Origin: Actinobacillus sp. GY-402
GTDB lineage: Bacteria; Pseudomonadota; Gammaproteobacteria; Enterobacterales; Pasteurellaceae
Length of the DNA stretch: 64,000 bases
Direction of reading: 5' to 3'
Assembly: GCF_014843355.1 (NCBI RefSeq)
Contig: NZ_CP062137.1
Location: 2,232,001-2,296,000, forward strand
Part shown: one piece after another, positions 47,169 through 55,586 of the stretch
Layout of the letters: each line of letters starts with the position of its first letter
How positions within the stretch are numbered: the stretch's first letter is position 1
Notes under the pieces: model-generated
Told to the model about the DNA's origin: nothing
Seen by the model: only the letters and a program-made list of their open reading frames with translations
The model's database searches: none
Translations under genes and position numbers: made by a program

Positions 47169-47188
47169 GAGCGAGTTTTTTTAACCGT

Positions 47189-47806
47189 TTAAGCGGATAA
47201 ACCCTGGGCTTTCAAGGCGGCTTGCACGCCGACGTTTTCGCCGACCCGGCGATAGAAGGCGTCGAGGTGGCGTAAGTGACTGTAATCTAAGCCCAGCGCG
47301 TTGCACCAGCGCAGTTCGACGTAAAGATACGCATCCGCCACAGAAATGCGTTCGCCTAAGAAAATCTGTTTACCCAGGCAATCGTCCGCAATTGCCAATA
47401 AATCCAGAATTTGTTGTCCGGCGGCTTGGCGAACCTGTTTTAATAATTCTTCATTTCCCTGCGCATAAACCGGCGGACGGAAAACCGGCACAAAAGCTTT
47501 GTGCAAATCGGCGTTACAAAATGCCAGCCATTTCATGGCCTTAGCTTTATCTTGCACCGTGGCGCTACCGAATAATTTCGCTTCGGGATAAAGATCGTCC
47601 AAATAGCTCAGAATCGCGATATTTTGCGACAGCAAAAAATCGTCGTCTTGTAATAACGGCACGGCACCTTGCGGATTGAGCGCTAAATATTCCGGCGATT
47701 TAATTTGTTCACGGTTGACTTCCACCGCCTCAAAGGGTTTGCCGATCCATTCCAATGCGATATGCGGAACCAATGAACAGGCGCCTTTCAAATAATATAA
47801 TTTCAT
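47189..47806 (-). CDS. gst: Glutathione S-transferase family protein
   Basis: A 205-residue cytosolic beta-class-like GST. The thioredoxin-fold N-terminal domain has MKLYYLKGACSLVPHIAL, with Cys and Ser near the active-site position of beta-class enzymes, NPQGAVPLL (cis-Pro) and LSQNIAILSYLDDL (glutathione-binding Gln/Asn pair). The helical C-terminal domain includes RISVADAYLYVEL. The substrate is unknown. It lies 12 nt downstream of lysA and probably ends the long recO-to-gst transcript. Confidence 0.88.
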   Translation of the reverse strand: MKLYYLKGACSLVPHIALEWIGKPFEAVEVNREQIKSPEYLALNPQGAVPLLQDDDFLLSQNIAILSYLDDLYPEAKLFGSATVQDKAKAMKWLAFCNADLHKAFVPVFRPPVYAQGNEELLKQVRQAAGQQILDLLAIADDCLGKQIFLGERISVADAYLYVELRWCNALGLDYSHLRHLDAFYRRVGENVGVQAALKAQGLSA

Positions 47807-47818
47807 GATAACTCCTTG

Positions 47819-49066
47819 TTACGGCAAAAGATTTTCAAGTTGCCAAAGATTTTCGTAGCTTTCGCGGCGGCGAATTAAGAACGCTTTGTCGCCGTCAACC
47901 ATCACTTCTGCGGTGCGGGGGCGCGAATTGTAGTTTGAACTCATGCTGGCGCCGTAGGCCCCGGCGGAACGTTGCACTAGATAATCGCCGGCAGCAATGG
48001 CCAGTTCCCGTTTTTTTCCTAAGAAATCCGAGGTTTCGCAGATTGGGCCGACTACGTCGTAAACCGCTTTTTCGCGCGGTAAAGTGCGGTCGACTTCGAT
48101 AATATTCATGTAAGCCTGGTATAACGCCGGGCGAATCATATCGTTCATGCCGGCGTCAACGATGGCAAAATTACGGGCTTCGTTGGTTTTGATATATTCC
48201 ACTTTGGTCACCAACACGCCGGAATTGGCGGAAATGGCGCGACCGGGTTCAAGGATAATCTCGAAATTGTAAGCCTGTAATTTTTCCAGCAACGCTTTTG
48301 CGTAGTCGGTAGGATGAGGCGCGGTTTCATCGCTGTAAGTCACGCCCAAACCGCCGCCTAAATCCAGGTGTTTTAATGAGATGCCGTCCTGTTTAAGCTG
48401 TTCGATTAAGACCAAAAGGCGATCCGCCGTATCTAAGAACGGTTGTAATTCCGTGAGTTGGGAGCCGATATGGCAATCCATGCCGGTGACGGCGATATGA
48501 GGTAATTTCGCCGCCAGGCGATACACTTCGCGCGCCTGATCCACACTCACACCAAATTTATTTTCTTTTAAACCGGTGGAAATATAAGGATGAGTATGGG
48601 CGTCCACATCAGGGTTGACGCGTAACGAAATCGGCGCGATTTTGCCGAGTTTGTCGGCAACTTCGTTAATTCGGTGCAGTTCCGCAATACTTTCTACGTT
48701 AAAGCAACGAATGCCGACTTCCAAAGCGCGGGCGATTTCGTCCACGGTTTTCGCGACGCCGGAAAACACCACTTTACCCGGTTCGCCGCCTGCCGTCAGA
48801 ACGCGTTCTAATTCGCCTTGCGAGACAATATCAAAACCTGATCCTAAACGCGCCATGGTCTGTAAAACGGCAATATTCGAATTGGATTTCACGGCAAAAC
48901 AGATTAAATGCGGATAATCGCCGAACGCGTTATCAAAAGCGTGCCAATGGCGTTCCAAAGTGGCTTTGGAATAAACGTAAAGCGGCGTGCCGAATTCTTC
49001 CGCCAGGCGGGTGATTGGGCAATCTTCGGCGTAAAGTTTATCGTTTTTATAGTGGAAAAAATCCAT
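47819..49066 (-). CDS. lysA: Diaminopimelate decarboxylase
   Basis: PLP enzyme forming L-lysine from meso-diaminopimelate. The alanine-racemase-like barrel has the PLP lysine in ICFAVKSNSNIAVLQ, the glycine-rich phosphate site LDLGGGLGVTY and EPGRAISANSG, and the second-subunit cysteine in GPICETSDFLG. Length is 415 residues, typical. It is 9 nt after lptM, the arrangement seen for the lptM(yifL)-lys/dap neighbourhood in many gammaproteobacteria. No lysine riboswitch is possible in such a short gap. Confidence 0.96.
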   Translation of the reverse strand: MDFFHYKNDKLYAEDCPITRLAEEFGTPLYVYSKATLERHWHAFDNAFGDYPHLICFAVKSNSNIAVLQTMARLGSGFDIVSQGELERVLTAGGEPGKVVFSGVAKTVDEIARALEVGIRCFNVESIAELHRINEVADKLGKIAPISLRVNPDVDAHTHPYISTGLKENKFGVSVDQAREVYRLAAKLPHIAVTGMDCHIGSQLTELQPFLDTADRLLVLIEQLKQDGISLKHLDLGGGLGVTYSDETAPHPTDYAKALLEKLQAYNFEIILEPGRAISANSGVLVTKVEYIKTNEARNFAIVDAGMNDMIRPALYQAYMNIIEVDRTLPREKAVYDVVGPICETSDFLGKKRELAIAAGDYLVQRSAGAYGASMSSNYNSRPRTAEVMVDGDKAFLIRRRESYENLWQLENLLP

Positions 49067-49075
49067 GCTGAAATC

Positions 49076-49228
49076 CTATTTTTGTTGGGCTTGTTCTTGC
49101 ACTTGCGGTTGCGTTTGTTTCTGCACGTCCGGTTTAGACTGATTCTCCGCCGGCAGATAAAGCGGGCCTTTCACCCCGCAACCGGTCAGTAACGCACATA
49201 AAATTGAAAGGACCAATAATTTTTTCAT
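49076..49228 (-). CDS. lptM: LptM (YifL-family) small lipoprotein
   Basis: A 50-residue lipoprotein gene easily missed by length cut-offs. It starts at 49228 with an AGGA ribosome site. The signal MKKLLVLSILCALLTGC ends in a lipobox (LTG-Cys17), followed by the family hallmark GVKGPLYLP and a Gln/Pro-rich tail. LptM aids maturation of the LptD/LptE LPS transporter in E. coli (family knowledge). It sits 11 nt after dgkA and 9 nt before lysA, consistent with one transcript. A long frame on the opposite strand here is a shadow. Confidence 0.9.
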   Translation of the reverse strand: MKKLLVLSILCALLTGCGVKGPLYLPAENQSKPDVQKQTQPQVQEQAQQK

Positions 49229-49239
49229 AACGCATCCTG

Positions 49240-49599
49240 TTAAAACATTAATAAAACGAACCAGGTGACAACAAAATTCACCAACGCTACAAAGACGGCG
49301 GCGGAACCTTGATCCTTTGCGCGTCCGGACAGTTCATGGTGTTCGGTGCCGATGCGGTCCACCACGCATTCCACGGCGCTATTAAGCAATTCCGTAATCA
49401 GCACAATCAAATAGGAAGCGAGCATCAGCACCAGCTCGATTTTGTCGCCGGCCAGCCAAAAGGCAAGGGGAATAACCACGATACCGAGCAGCAGTTCGTG
49501 GCGAAAAGCCGCTTCATTTTTGACCGCACTTTTCAGCCCTTGCAATGAATATTTGGTCGAATTAATCAGGTGAGTTAAACCTGTCGTTTTGTCATACAT
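49240..49599 (-). CDS. dgkA: Diacylglycerol kinase
   Basis: Small trimeric inner-membrane kinase recycling diacylglycerol to phosphatidic acid. Features: an N-terminal amphipathic helix, KNEAAFRHELLLGIV (catalytic Glu region), membrane segments (VIPLAFWLAG; ELVLMLASYLIVLITELLN; AAVFVALVNFVVTWFVLL), and the NSAVECVVDR and GRAKDQGSAAV blocks. I chose the Met at 49599 (MYDKTTGLTH), which has GGAA upstream and gives 119 residues; the longer start at 49626 lacks a ribosome site. It is 44 nt downstream of relA. Confidence 0.94.
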   Translation of the reverse strand: MYDKTTGLTHLINSTKYSLQGLKSAVKNEAAFRHELLLGIVVIPLAFWLAGDKIELVLMLASYLIVLITELLNSAVECVVDRIGTEHHELSGRAKDQGSAAVFVALVNFVVTWFVLLMF

Positions 49600-49643
49600 A
49601 AAATTAAAATTCCGGTTTTGCGGCATGTTAGAATGCCGCAGCG

Positions 49644-51866
49644 TTATAATCGTTTGACGTCAATCACGTCTTCAAGAGAAGCAAGACGCGTAGTGATTTT
49701 GCTCAGCATTTCCACGTTCGTCAACTCAATTTCCAAATCAATCGTGGCAATCTGGCGTTTATTGTCCGCCCGACTGGACACGCCCGTCACGCTGATTTTC
49801 TCATTGGCGAGCACGGTGGTGATATCGCGCAGCAAGCCGTTGCGGTCGGTGGCCACCACCCGGATGCTGACATGATAGCCGTTCTGGTGATCCTGATCGC
49901 CCCAACTGGTTTCCACCACCCGTTCCGGATGGACGGCGGACAGCTCCGCCAACTGTTCGCAGTCCGCCCGGTGAATGGAAATTCCCCGCCCTACGGTGAC
50001 GTAGCCGACAATTTCATCGCCCGGAATCGGCTGGCAACAACGCGCCATGTGGTGCATTAAATTGCCCACTCCTTCCACTACGACGTAGCCTTTTTTATCC
50101 GCTTTTTGTTGGGAATTCACCGCGCTTTTTTGCGTGACATGGCGCAAAACTTCGGCGTCCGCTTGTTCGGCGGTCGGTTTTACCAGTTTGTTTTGCAGAA
50201 AGTTGATCAGTTGATTCAGCTTAATATCGCCGCCGCCGATGCCGTTATACAAATCATCCAGCGATTTCAGGTTGTATCGCGGCAGCCCCAGTTGTTCCAC
50301 TTGTTTCAACGTGAAACCCTGTTTGGCCAGTTCGGCGTCGAGCTGTTCTTTGCCGAGCGGAATATTTTTGTCGCGATCCAGTTTTTTAAAAAACGCTGCG
50401 ATTTTTGACCGCGCTTTTTGCGTGTGAGTAAAGCCCAGGTTCGGATTTAACCAGTCTCGGCTCGGATTCGGTGTTTTTTGGGTTAAAATGTCGATTTGGT
50501 CGCCCATTTGCAGCTGATAAGTGAAAGGCACAATCCGCCCTCCCACTTTTGCCCCGATGCAACAATGTCCTACGTCGCTGTGAATGGCGTAAGCGAAATC
50601 CAGCGGGGTAGAACCTGCCGGCAAATCCACCACTTCGCCTTTCGGCGTGAACACATAAACCCGATCGTCGAAGATTTGGGTACGCATTTCGCCCACAATG
50701 CCGCCGCTGTCGGCGATATCCGCCTGCCACGCCAACAGTTTGCGCAGCCAAGTGATTTTCTCTTCGTAAGCGGACATGGAACCCGTGGTGCCTTCTTTGT
50801 ATTTCCAATGAGCGGCAACCCCGAGTTCGGCATCCGCGTGCATTTTTTCCGTGCGAATCTGCACTTCGATCGGTTTATCGCCTTTGCCTAATACGACGGT
50901 GTGGATGGATTGATAACCGTTCGGTTTCGGGTTGGCAATGTAATCGTCAAATTCGTTCGGTAAATGTTTGAAATGCGTGTGCACGATCCCCAGCGCGGTA
51001 TAACAATCTTCCAGATTCGGCACCAGTATGCGGACGGCGCGGATGTCGTACAGACCGCTGAAATCCAGATTTTTTTTCTGCATTTTGCGCCAGATGCTGT
51101 AGATGTGTTTCGGCCGTCCGTAAATTTCCACTTTGCTGATATTTTCACGTAAATAGCCGGAAAGCTCCTGCACGAAATCCTGAATATATTGCTCCCGGTC
51201 GAGCCGGCGTTCGTTCAGTTTAAGGGCGATAATACGATATTGTTCGGGCTGTAAATTGCGGAAACAGTAATCTTCCAATTCCCATTTGAGTTGCCCGATG
51301 CCGAGGCGATTCGCCAACGGCGCGTAAACTTTGGTACATTCTTTGGCGGCGGCGATTTTTTCTTCCCGACTGTAACGTTTGTCGGCGTCGCGAAGATAGG
51401 TAATCCGTTCGGCAAGTTTAATAATAACGCATCGGAAATCATCCACCATGGCCAGTAACATGCGGCGGATATTGTCGATTTGCAGGCTGTCGGAAGACTG
51501 TAACGCGTCCAGTTGGCGAATGTAGTTCATGTCGATCACGCCTTTGACCAACTTGCTGATTTTGTGGCCGAAGTCTTCTTTAATTTGTTCCACGTTCACA
51601 ATTTTGGCATTCACCACCGGAAACAGCATCGCCGCCAACAGGGTATCGCCGTCCATATTCAAACTGTGCAGAATTTCCACCATTTCCACACCGTCGCGCA
51701 AATACCAGTGGCTGTTCAGAAAAAGCTGCTGCGCTTTGGTTTGGGAATAACGCCAAGCCCGCACCAGAAGGTTTTCCACTTCGGGCGAAAGCCCTAAGTC
51801 GGCACACCAGTTTTCAATCACAAAATCTTTGGGATTGAGCAGATGAGAACCACGAACAGCAACCAT
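49644..51866 (-). CDS. relA: GTP pyrophosphokinase RelA ((p)ppGpp synthetase I)
   Basis: Ribosome-associated stringent-response enzyme, 740 residues. The N-terminal hydrolase-like domain has lost the HD pair (FPVVNAK where SpoT/Rel have an HD-containing segment), so it should only synthesise. The synthetase domain has GRPKHIYSIWRKM and NPKPNGYQSIHTVV, followed by TGS (DRVYVFTPKGEVVDLPAGST), a helical and zinc-finger region (HHMARCCQPIPGDE) and a C-terminal ACT domain (HVSIRVVATDRNGLLRDIT). It lies 11 nt after rlmD on the minus strand, as in many gammaproteobacteria. Confidence 0.97.
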   Translation of the reverse strand: MVAVRGSHLLNPKDFVIENWCADLGLSPEVENLLVRAWRYSQTKAQQLFLNSHWYLRDGVEMVEILHSLNMDGDTLLAAMLFPVVNAKIVNVEQIKEDFGHKISKLVKGVIDMNYIRQLDALQSSDSLQIDNIRRMLLAMVDDFRCVIIKLAERITYLRDADKRYSREEKIAAAKECTKVYAPLANRLGIGQLKWELEDYCFRNLQPEQYRIIALKLNERRLDREQYIQDFVQELSGYLRENISKVEIYGRPKHIYSIWRKMQKKNLDFSGLYDIRAVRILVPNLEDCYTALGIVHTHFKHLPNEFDDYIANPKPNGYQSIHTVVLGKGDKPIEVQIRTEKMHADAELGVAAHWKYKEGTTGSMSAYEEKITWLRKLLAWQADIADSGGIVGEMRTQIFDDRVYVFTPKGEVVDLPAGSTPLDFAYAIHSDVGHCCIGAKVGGRIVPFTYQLQMGDQIDILTQKTPNPSRDWLNPNLGFTHTQKARSKIAAFFKKLDRDKNIPLGKEQLDAELAKQGFTLKQVEQLGLPRYNLKSLDDLYNGIGGGDIKLNQLINFLQNKLVKPTAEQADAEVLRHVTQKSAVNSQQKADKKGYVVVEGVGNLMHHMARCCQPIPGDEIVGYVTVGRGISIHRADCEQLAELSAVHPERVVETSWGDQDHQNGYHVSIRVVATDRNGLLRDITTVLANEKISVTGVSSRADNKRQIATIDLEIELTNVEMLSKITTRLASLEDVIDVKRL

Positions 51867-51877
51867 ATCCTTTCCTT

Positions 51878-53194
51878 TTATTTCTCAAATAACGAAATAC
51901 TTTCCAAATGCCCTGTGTGAGGAAACATATCGATCATCGCCACGCGTTTCAAGCGATATCCCGCCTGCAGCAGGTTTTCCGCATCGCGTAGCAACGTTGC
52001 CGGATTACAGGACACATACAGAATTTTTTCCGCCTGCAACCCGATCAGCGCCGATAACGCAAATGCCGCACCGCTGCGGGGCGGATCGAGTAAAATTTTA
52101 TCGAACGGACGCTTTGCCCAAGGCTTGTCGGCAAAAGGCGAATCCAAATCCGTTTGATAAAATTCGACATTTTCACAATGGTTTTGTTCGGCATTTTTTG
52201 CCGCCTTTTCCACCATCGCCGAAACACCTTCAATTCCTACCGCACTTTTCACCAAACGGCTAAGCGGCAAGGTAAAATTGCCCATGCCGCAGAATAAATC
52301 CAGCACTCGATCCGTCTCTTTTAACGCCAGCCAATCCAACGCCGTCGCCACCATTTGCCGGTTCAATTCCGCATTTACCTGAATAAAATCGCGAATGTCA
52401 AACTGTAGGCGCAATCCTTGAATTTCATAATAAGGCGGTTCGCCGTGCAGCAAGCGGATAGCCTGATTGTCCTGAACGAACAGATTCAGTCCGCGCTGAT
52501 CGGCAAAATCGAGTAGTAAAGTGCGGTCGGATTCGGTGAGATTTTTGGTCACTCGCAACAACAGGGCGACGCCGTTATCCGCGGCGACCAACTCCGCATG
52601 ACCCAACGATTTCGGCTGATCGAAGCGGACAAAAAGTGCGGTCAAATCCGGCAGTAAATTATTCAATGCCGGCTCAATCACTTCACAGCGGTCAATGGCC
52701 ACAATTTGTGACGAACCTTTGCGACGAAATCCCGTTTCCAACCGGTGGGTTTTCTCATTGAATAACATACTCAAACGGACGCGACGCCGATATTGCCAGG
52801 GCTCGCCGCTAATCATCGGCATAAATTCGATGTCGTTTTGCAGCTTTTGTAAGCGTTGAAACAGCGCCTGCCGTTTTGCTTCCCGTTGCATATCCGGCGG
52901 AATATGCTGGCTCTGACAACCGCCGCATTGACCGAAGAACCGGCATTTCGGCGTTTGGCGAACCGCGCTGGCTCGCAGAATATTTTGGGTGACGCCGAAT
53001 CCGTACTGGCGTTTGTCTTCCGTCACGCGAAATTGAACGGTTTCCGACGGCAGCGCATTGTCGATAAACCAGGTCTTGCCCTGAATTTTCGCCACGCCTA
53101 AACCTTGATAATCTAAATCGACAATATCGGCGGTGAGCGCCTGAAAGTGCGGGCGTTTTTTTGCAGATTTTTGCGGAGTGTAAAACAATGCCAT
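51878..53194 (-). CDS. rlmD: 23S rRNA (uracil(1939)-C(5))-methyltransferase
   Basis: SAM-dependent rRNA methyltransferase (former rumA), 438 residues. The N-terminal TRAM domain (DIVDLDYQGLGVAKIQGK) and the [4Fe-4S] cluster cysteines (CRFFGQCGGCQSQH) are clear. The methyltransferase core has VLDLFCGMGNFTLPL, KILLDPPRSGAAFA and the nucleophile motif YVSCNPATLLRD. The gene is between recO and relA with 11-nt gaps each side. A USS lies inside near 52519 and another near 52634. Confidence 0.95.
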   Translation of the reverse strand: MALFYTPQKSAKKRPHFQALTADIVDLDYQGLGVAKIQGKTWFIDNALPSETVQFRVTEDKRQYGFGVTQNILRASAVRQTPKCRFFGQCGGCQSQHIPPDMQREAKRQALFQRLQKLQNDIEFMPMISGEPWQYRRRVRLSMLFNEKTHRLETGFRRKGSSQIVAIDRCEVIEPALNNLLPDLTALFVRFDQPKSLGHAELVAADNGVALLLRVTKNLTESDRTLLLDFADQRGLNLFVQDNQAIRLLHGEPPYYEIQGLRLQFDIRDFIQVNAELNRQMVATALDWLALKETDRVLDLFCGMGNFTLPLSRLVKSAVGIEGVSAMVEKAAKNAEQNHCENVEFYQTDLDSPFADKPWAKRPFDKILLDPPRSGAAFALSALIGLQAEKILYVSCNPATLLRDAENLLQAGYRLKRVAMIDMFPHTGHLESISLFEK

Positions 53195-53205
53195 GGATAC
53201 AACGG

Positions 53206-53919
53206 TTATTTCAAAAATAAAATGTTCTGAGTGAATAATTCCCGGCTTTTCAGCGGCTTATTGCCCAAATAAGGCTTCAGCGCCAGACGGGTGAAGCGTT
53301 TTGCCGCCGAACGCACCGCGGGATCGCGAAAATCCCGCGCCTCAAACGCTAACAAATCCCGCCCGTAAAAGGTGGCGTTATCTTTAATCAGCGATGCCGA
53401 AAAACCTTTTTCTTCGCGGTAACGATAGGTCATCGCTTCATCCACCGGTTCGCCCGAGCCGGCGCAATGAGTGAAATCCACGCCGTAGCCCAACATGGTC
53501 AGCAGCTGGAATTCAAAGGTGCGCAAAGCCGGTTCCACAGTGACTTCCGAGGCCAGGCGGGTTAAACAGTGCAGATAATTCTGAAATAACTCGCCGTTCG
53601 GCGTTTCGGGTTCCATCACGCGGCAGAGCAGTTCGTTTACGTAAAATCCGCTGAACAACGCCGTTTGCTGCAACGGCAGCGCAATAGCGGCGGGTTCGGC
53701 TTTGGTCAGCGTTTTCAGCGCGCCTTTTCCCGTCCAGCGCAATAATAACGGCGTAAAGGGTTGCAATACGCCTTTCCAGGCCGAACGTTTCGCCCGCGCA
53801 CCCTTCGCAAGAACGGTCAACCGCCCCGTTTCTTCCGTAAACAGATCAATCAACAAACTGGTTTCGCCGTAAGGTTTGCGATGCAGCACAAAGCCCCGCT
53901 GAAAAGTTTCAATCGCCAC
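53206..53919 (-). CDS. recO: DNA repair protein RecO
   Basis: RecF-pathway mediator that helps RecR load RecA at gaps and anneals single strands. It has 237 residues. The N-terminal OB-fold reads [27 protein letters not shown] with [15 protein letters not shown]. The C-terminal helical domain includes [15 protein letters not shown]. It heads a seven-gene minus-strand run. In this naturally transformable family RecO also matters for recombination of incoming DNA (family knowledge). Confidence 0.93.
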   Translation of the reverse strand: MAIETFQRGFVLHRKPYGETSLLIDLFTEETGRLTVLAKGARAKRSAWKGVLQPFTPLLLRWTGKGALKTLTKAEPAAIALPLQQTALFSGFYVNELLCRVMEPETPNGELFQNYLHCLTRLASEVTVEPALRTFEFQLLTMLGYGVDFTHCAGSGEPVDEAMTYRYREEKGFSASLIKDNATFYGRDLLAFEARDFRDPAVRSAAKRFTRLALKPYLGNKPLKSRELFTQNILFLK

Positions 53920-54022
53920 GTTTTAAACGTCAATCCGCCCCATCTCAAAAGTGCGAATATTCTAGCAGATTTTTGCCCGCACTTTTACAAGAATCTTAGC
54001 GAAATAACAGCAACATTTTTTT

Positions 54023-54038
54023 CGTGATCCGGCTCACA
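54023..54038 (+). promoter_or_regulatory. CRP site upstream of tctC
   Basis: CGTGATCCGGCTCACA has a perfect TCACA half and a one-base-off left half (CGTGA), spacer 6. It lies about 53 nt upstream of the RbsR-type palindrome, the usual activator-then-operator order. Confidence 0.75.
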
Positions 54039-54090
54039 AATTTGAACAAAACCATTTTGCTTTTTCGTTAAATTTCTCTATCTTTAGGTT

Positions 54091-54106
54091 ATCGAAACGT
54101 TTCGAT
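54091..54106. promoter_or_regulatory. LacI/RbsR-type operator
   Basis: ATCGAAACGTTTCGAT is a perfect 16-bp palindrome with the central CG of LacI-family sites; its CGAAACGTTTCG core equals the E. coli RbsR operator core as I recall it. It lies 35 nt before tctC. The adjacent rbsR product is the likely binder. Confidence 0.8.
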
Positions 54107-54140
54107 AGTTCTATCAACCTAACTTCTCGAGGGATAAAAA

Positions 54141-55091
54141 ATGAAAAAATCATTTGTAAAAACATTATTAGCAACATCTGTGTTTTTCTCTGCAACGGCA
54201 ATGGCGGCTTATCCTGAAAAACCAATTACGATTATTGTTCCCTGGGGTGCTGGTGGTAATACGGATACGATCGCGCGCTTGGTTGCGAAAGGTTTGCAAG
54301 AAGAGTTAAAAACCAATGTAAATGTTATTAATCGTACCGGCGGTAGCGGCGTAGTAGGTCATAATGCGATTAAAACAGCAAAACCGGATGGTTATACATT
54401 GGGAGTGGTGACCGTTGAAATTGCATTAATGCATCATCAAAAAATGACAGATTTAAGTTATAAAGATTATACGCCAATCGTACGTTTAGGCGTGGTTCCG
54501 GGTGGGGTTCAAGTCGCAAAAGACGCACCTTATAAAGATATTAACGAATTGCTTGCGGCCATTAAAGCCGCTCCGGGTAAATTAAAAGCATCCGGTAGCG
54601 GGTTGAATTCAATCTGGCACTTAAATTTATTAGGTATGCTAAAAAGTGCCGGATTGCCTGAAGACAGTGTGAAATTTGTGCCGTCGCAAGGTGCGAGTGC
54701 AGCTTTGCAAGAACTTGTTTCCGGCGGTATTGATTTTACCACTTCATCTCCTGGTGAAGCACAAAGTATGACCGATGCGGGAATGGTTAAACATTTAGCA
54801 ATTACAACGCCGACGAAGAGTGAACTTTATTCAAATATTCCTGTATTCCAAGAAGTGACGCCATATAAATGGACGCTTAACGGTTGGAATGTATTAACCG
54901 CGCCGCAAGGTTTACCGGATGATGTGAAAGCGATATTAGAGAAAGCAATGGAAAAAGTTTATGCCACGGGGGAATTACAAAAATTCGCCAATAAACAGGG
55001 ATTTGAAGCGAGTGCATTATACGGTACTGAATTAGAAAAATTTATGGCGGATGAAGACAAAAAATTTGGTGAACTTTTGTCCACAAAATAA
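54141..55091 (+). CDS. Tripartite tricarboxylate-type transporter substrate-binding protein (TctC/Bug family)
   Basis: Periplasmic binding protein of 316 residues. The signal peptide is MKKSFVKTLLATSVFFSATAMA. The mature start AYPEKPITIIVPWGAGGNTDT is the classic Bug-family opening with the ligand loop, followed by INRTGGSGVVGHNAI, the second hallmark. It captures a carboxylate or sugar-acid-type ligand and hands it to the TctAB membrane pair. The ligand is unknown. It is the first gene after the CRP site and palindrome, with a GAGGG ribosome site. Base content is more A+T rich than rbsK/rbsR downstream. Confidence 0.9.
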   Translation: MKKSFVKTLLATSVFFSATAMAAYPEKPITIIVPWGAGGNTDTIARLVAKGLQEELKTNVNVINRTGGSGVVGHNAIKTAKPDGYTLGVVTVEIALMHHQKMTDLSYKDYTPIVRLGVVPGGVQVAKDAPYKDINELLAAIKAAPGKLKASGSGLNSIWHLNLLGMLKSAGLPEDSVKFVPSQGASAALQELVSGGIDFTTSSPGEAQSMTDAGMVKHLAITTPTKSELYSNIPVFQEVTPYKWTLNGWNVLTAPQGLPDDVKAILEKAMEKVYATGELQKFANKQGFEASALYGTELEKFMADEDKKFGELLSTK

Positions 55092-55132
55092 GTTAATGGA
55101 GAATAGTCCTTGAGAAAGGACTATTTAAATTT

Positions 55133-55579
55133 ATGTTTCGATTAGTGACACCTCTTATTTTATTTTTATTCGGGCTTTTGATTGCTATTTATAGTTATCG
55201 GACTTACGGCGATTTTGCAGAATATGGCGCAGCATTTTATCCGACTATAATCGGAATCTTAGTTGCCTTCTTTGGGCTGGTTGATTTTGTTATGGAATTA
55301 AAAATCAAAGGGAAATATGTTTTCCAAAACTTTGATTTAGTGCAAGACGGAAAAATCATTTTATTAATGATAGGGATTGTTGGGTTTTATATTGGCATAT
55401 CTGATTATTTGGGGTTTGTCATAACAACATCATTGATTCTGATTTTTATGACATTACCGTTCATAAAAAAATATAAAATTTTGACCGCACTTTTTCTATT
55501 TATATTATCTATCGGAATTTATCTCTTATTTGCCAAAGTCCTTTTAGTCGGACTTCCGGCTGGGGCTTTGTTTGAGTAG
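55133..55579 (+). CDS. Tripartite tricarboxylate transporter small membrane subunit (TctB family)
   Basis: A 148-residue protein with four hydrophobic segments (LVTPLILFLFGLLIAIYSY; FYPTIIGILVAFFGLVDFV; IILLMIGIVGFYIGISDYL; ILTALFLFILSIGIYLLF), the TctB layout. It pairs with the large TctA subunit in the inner membrane. The gene is 41 nt after tctC and 7 nt before tctA. It is poorly conserved across the family, so the call rests on topology and position. A reverse USS lies within the frame near 55484. Confidence 0.85.
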   Translation: MFRLVTPLILFLFGLLIAIYSYRTYGDFAEYGAAFYPTIIGILVAFFGLVDFVMELKIKGKYVFQNFDLVQDGKIILLMIGIVGFYIGISDYLGFVITTSLILIFMTLPFIKKYKILTALFLFILSIGIYLLFAKVLLVGLPAGALFE

Positions 55580-55586
55580 GTGAGTT

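Noticed and set aside
48908-49192. Plus-strand frame of about 94 codons over the lysA 5' end
   Set aside because: It runs antisense to lysA and to the lptM lipoprotein gene, which has a lipobox, ribosome site and family motif.
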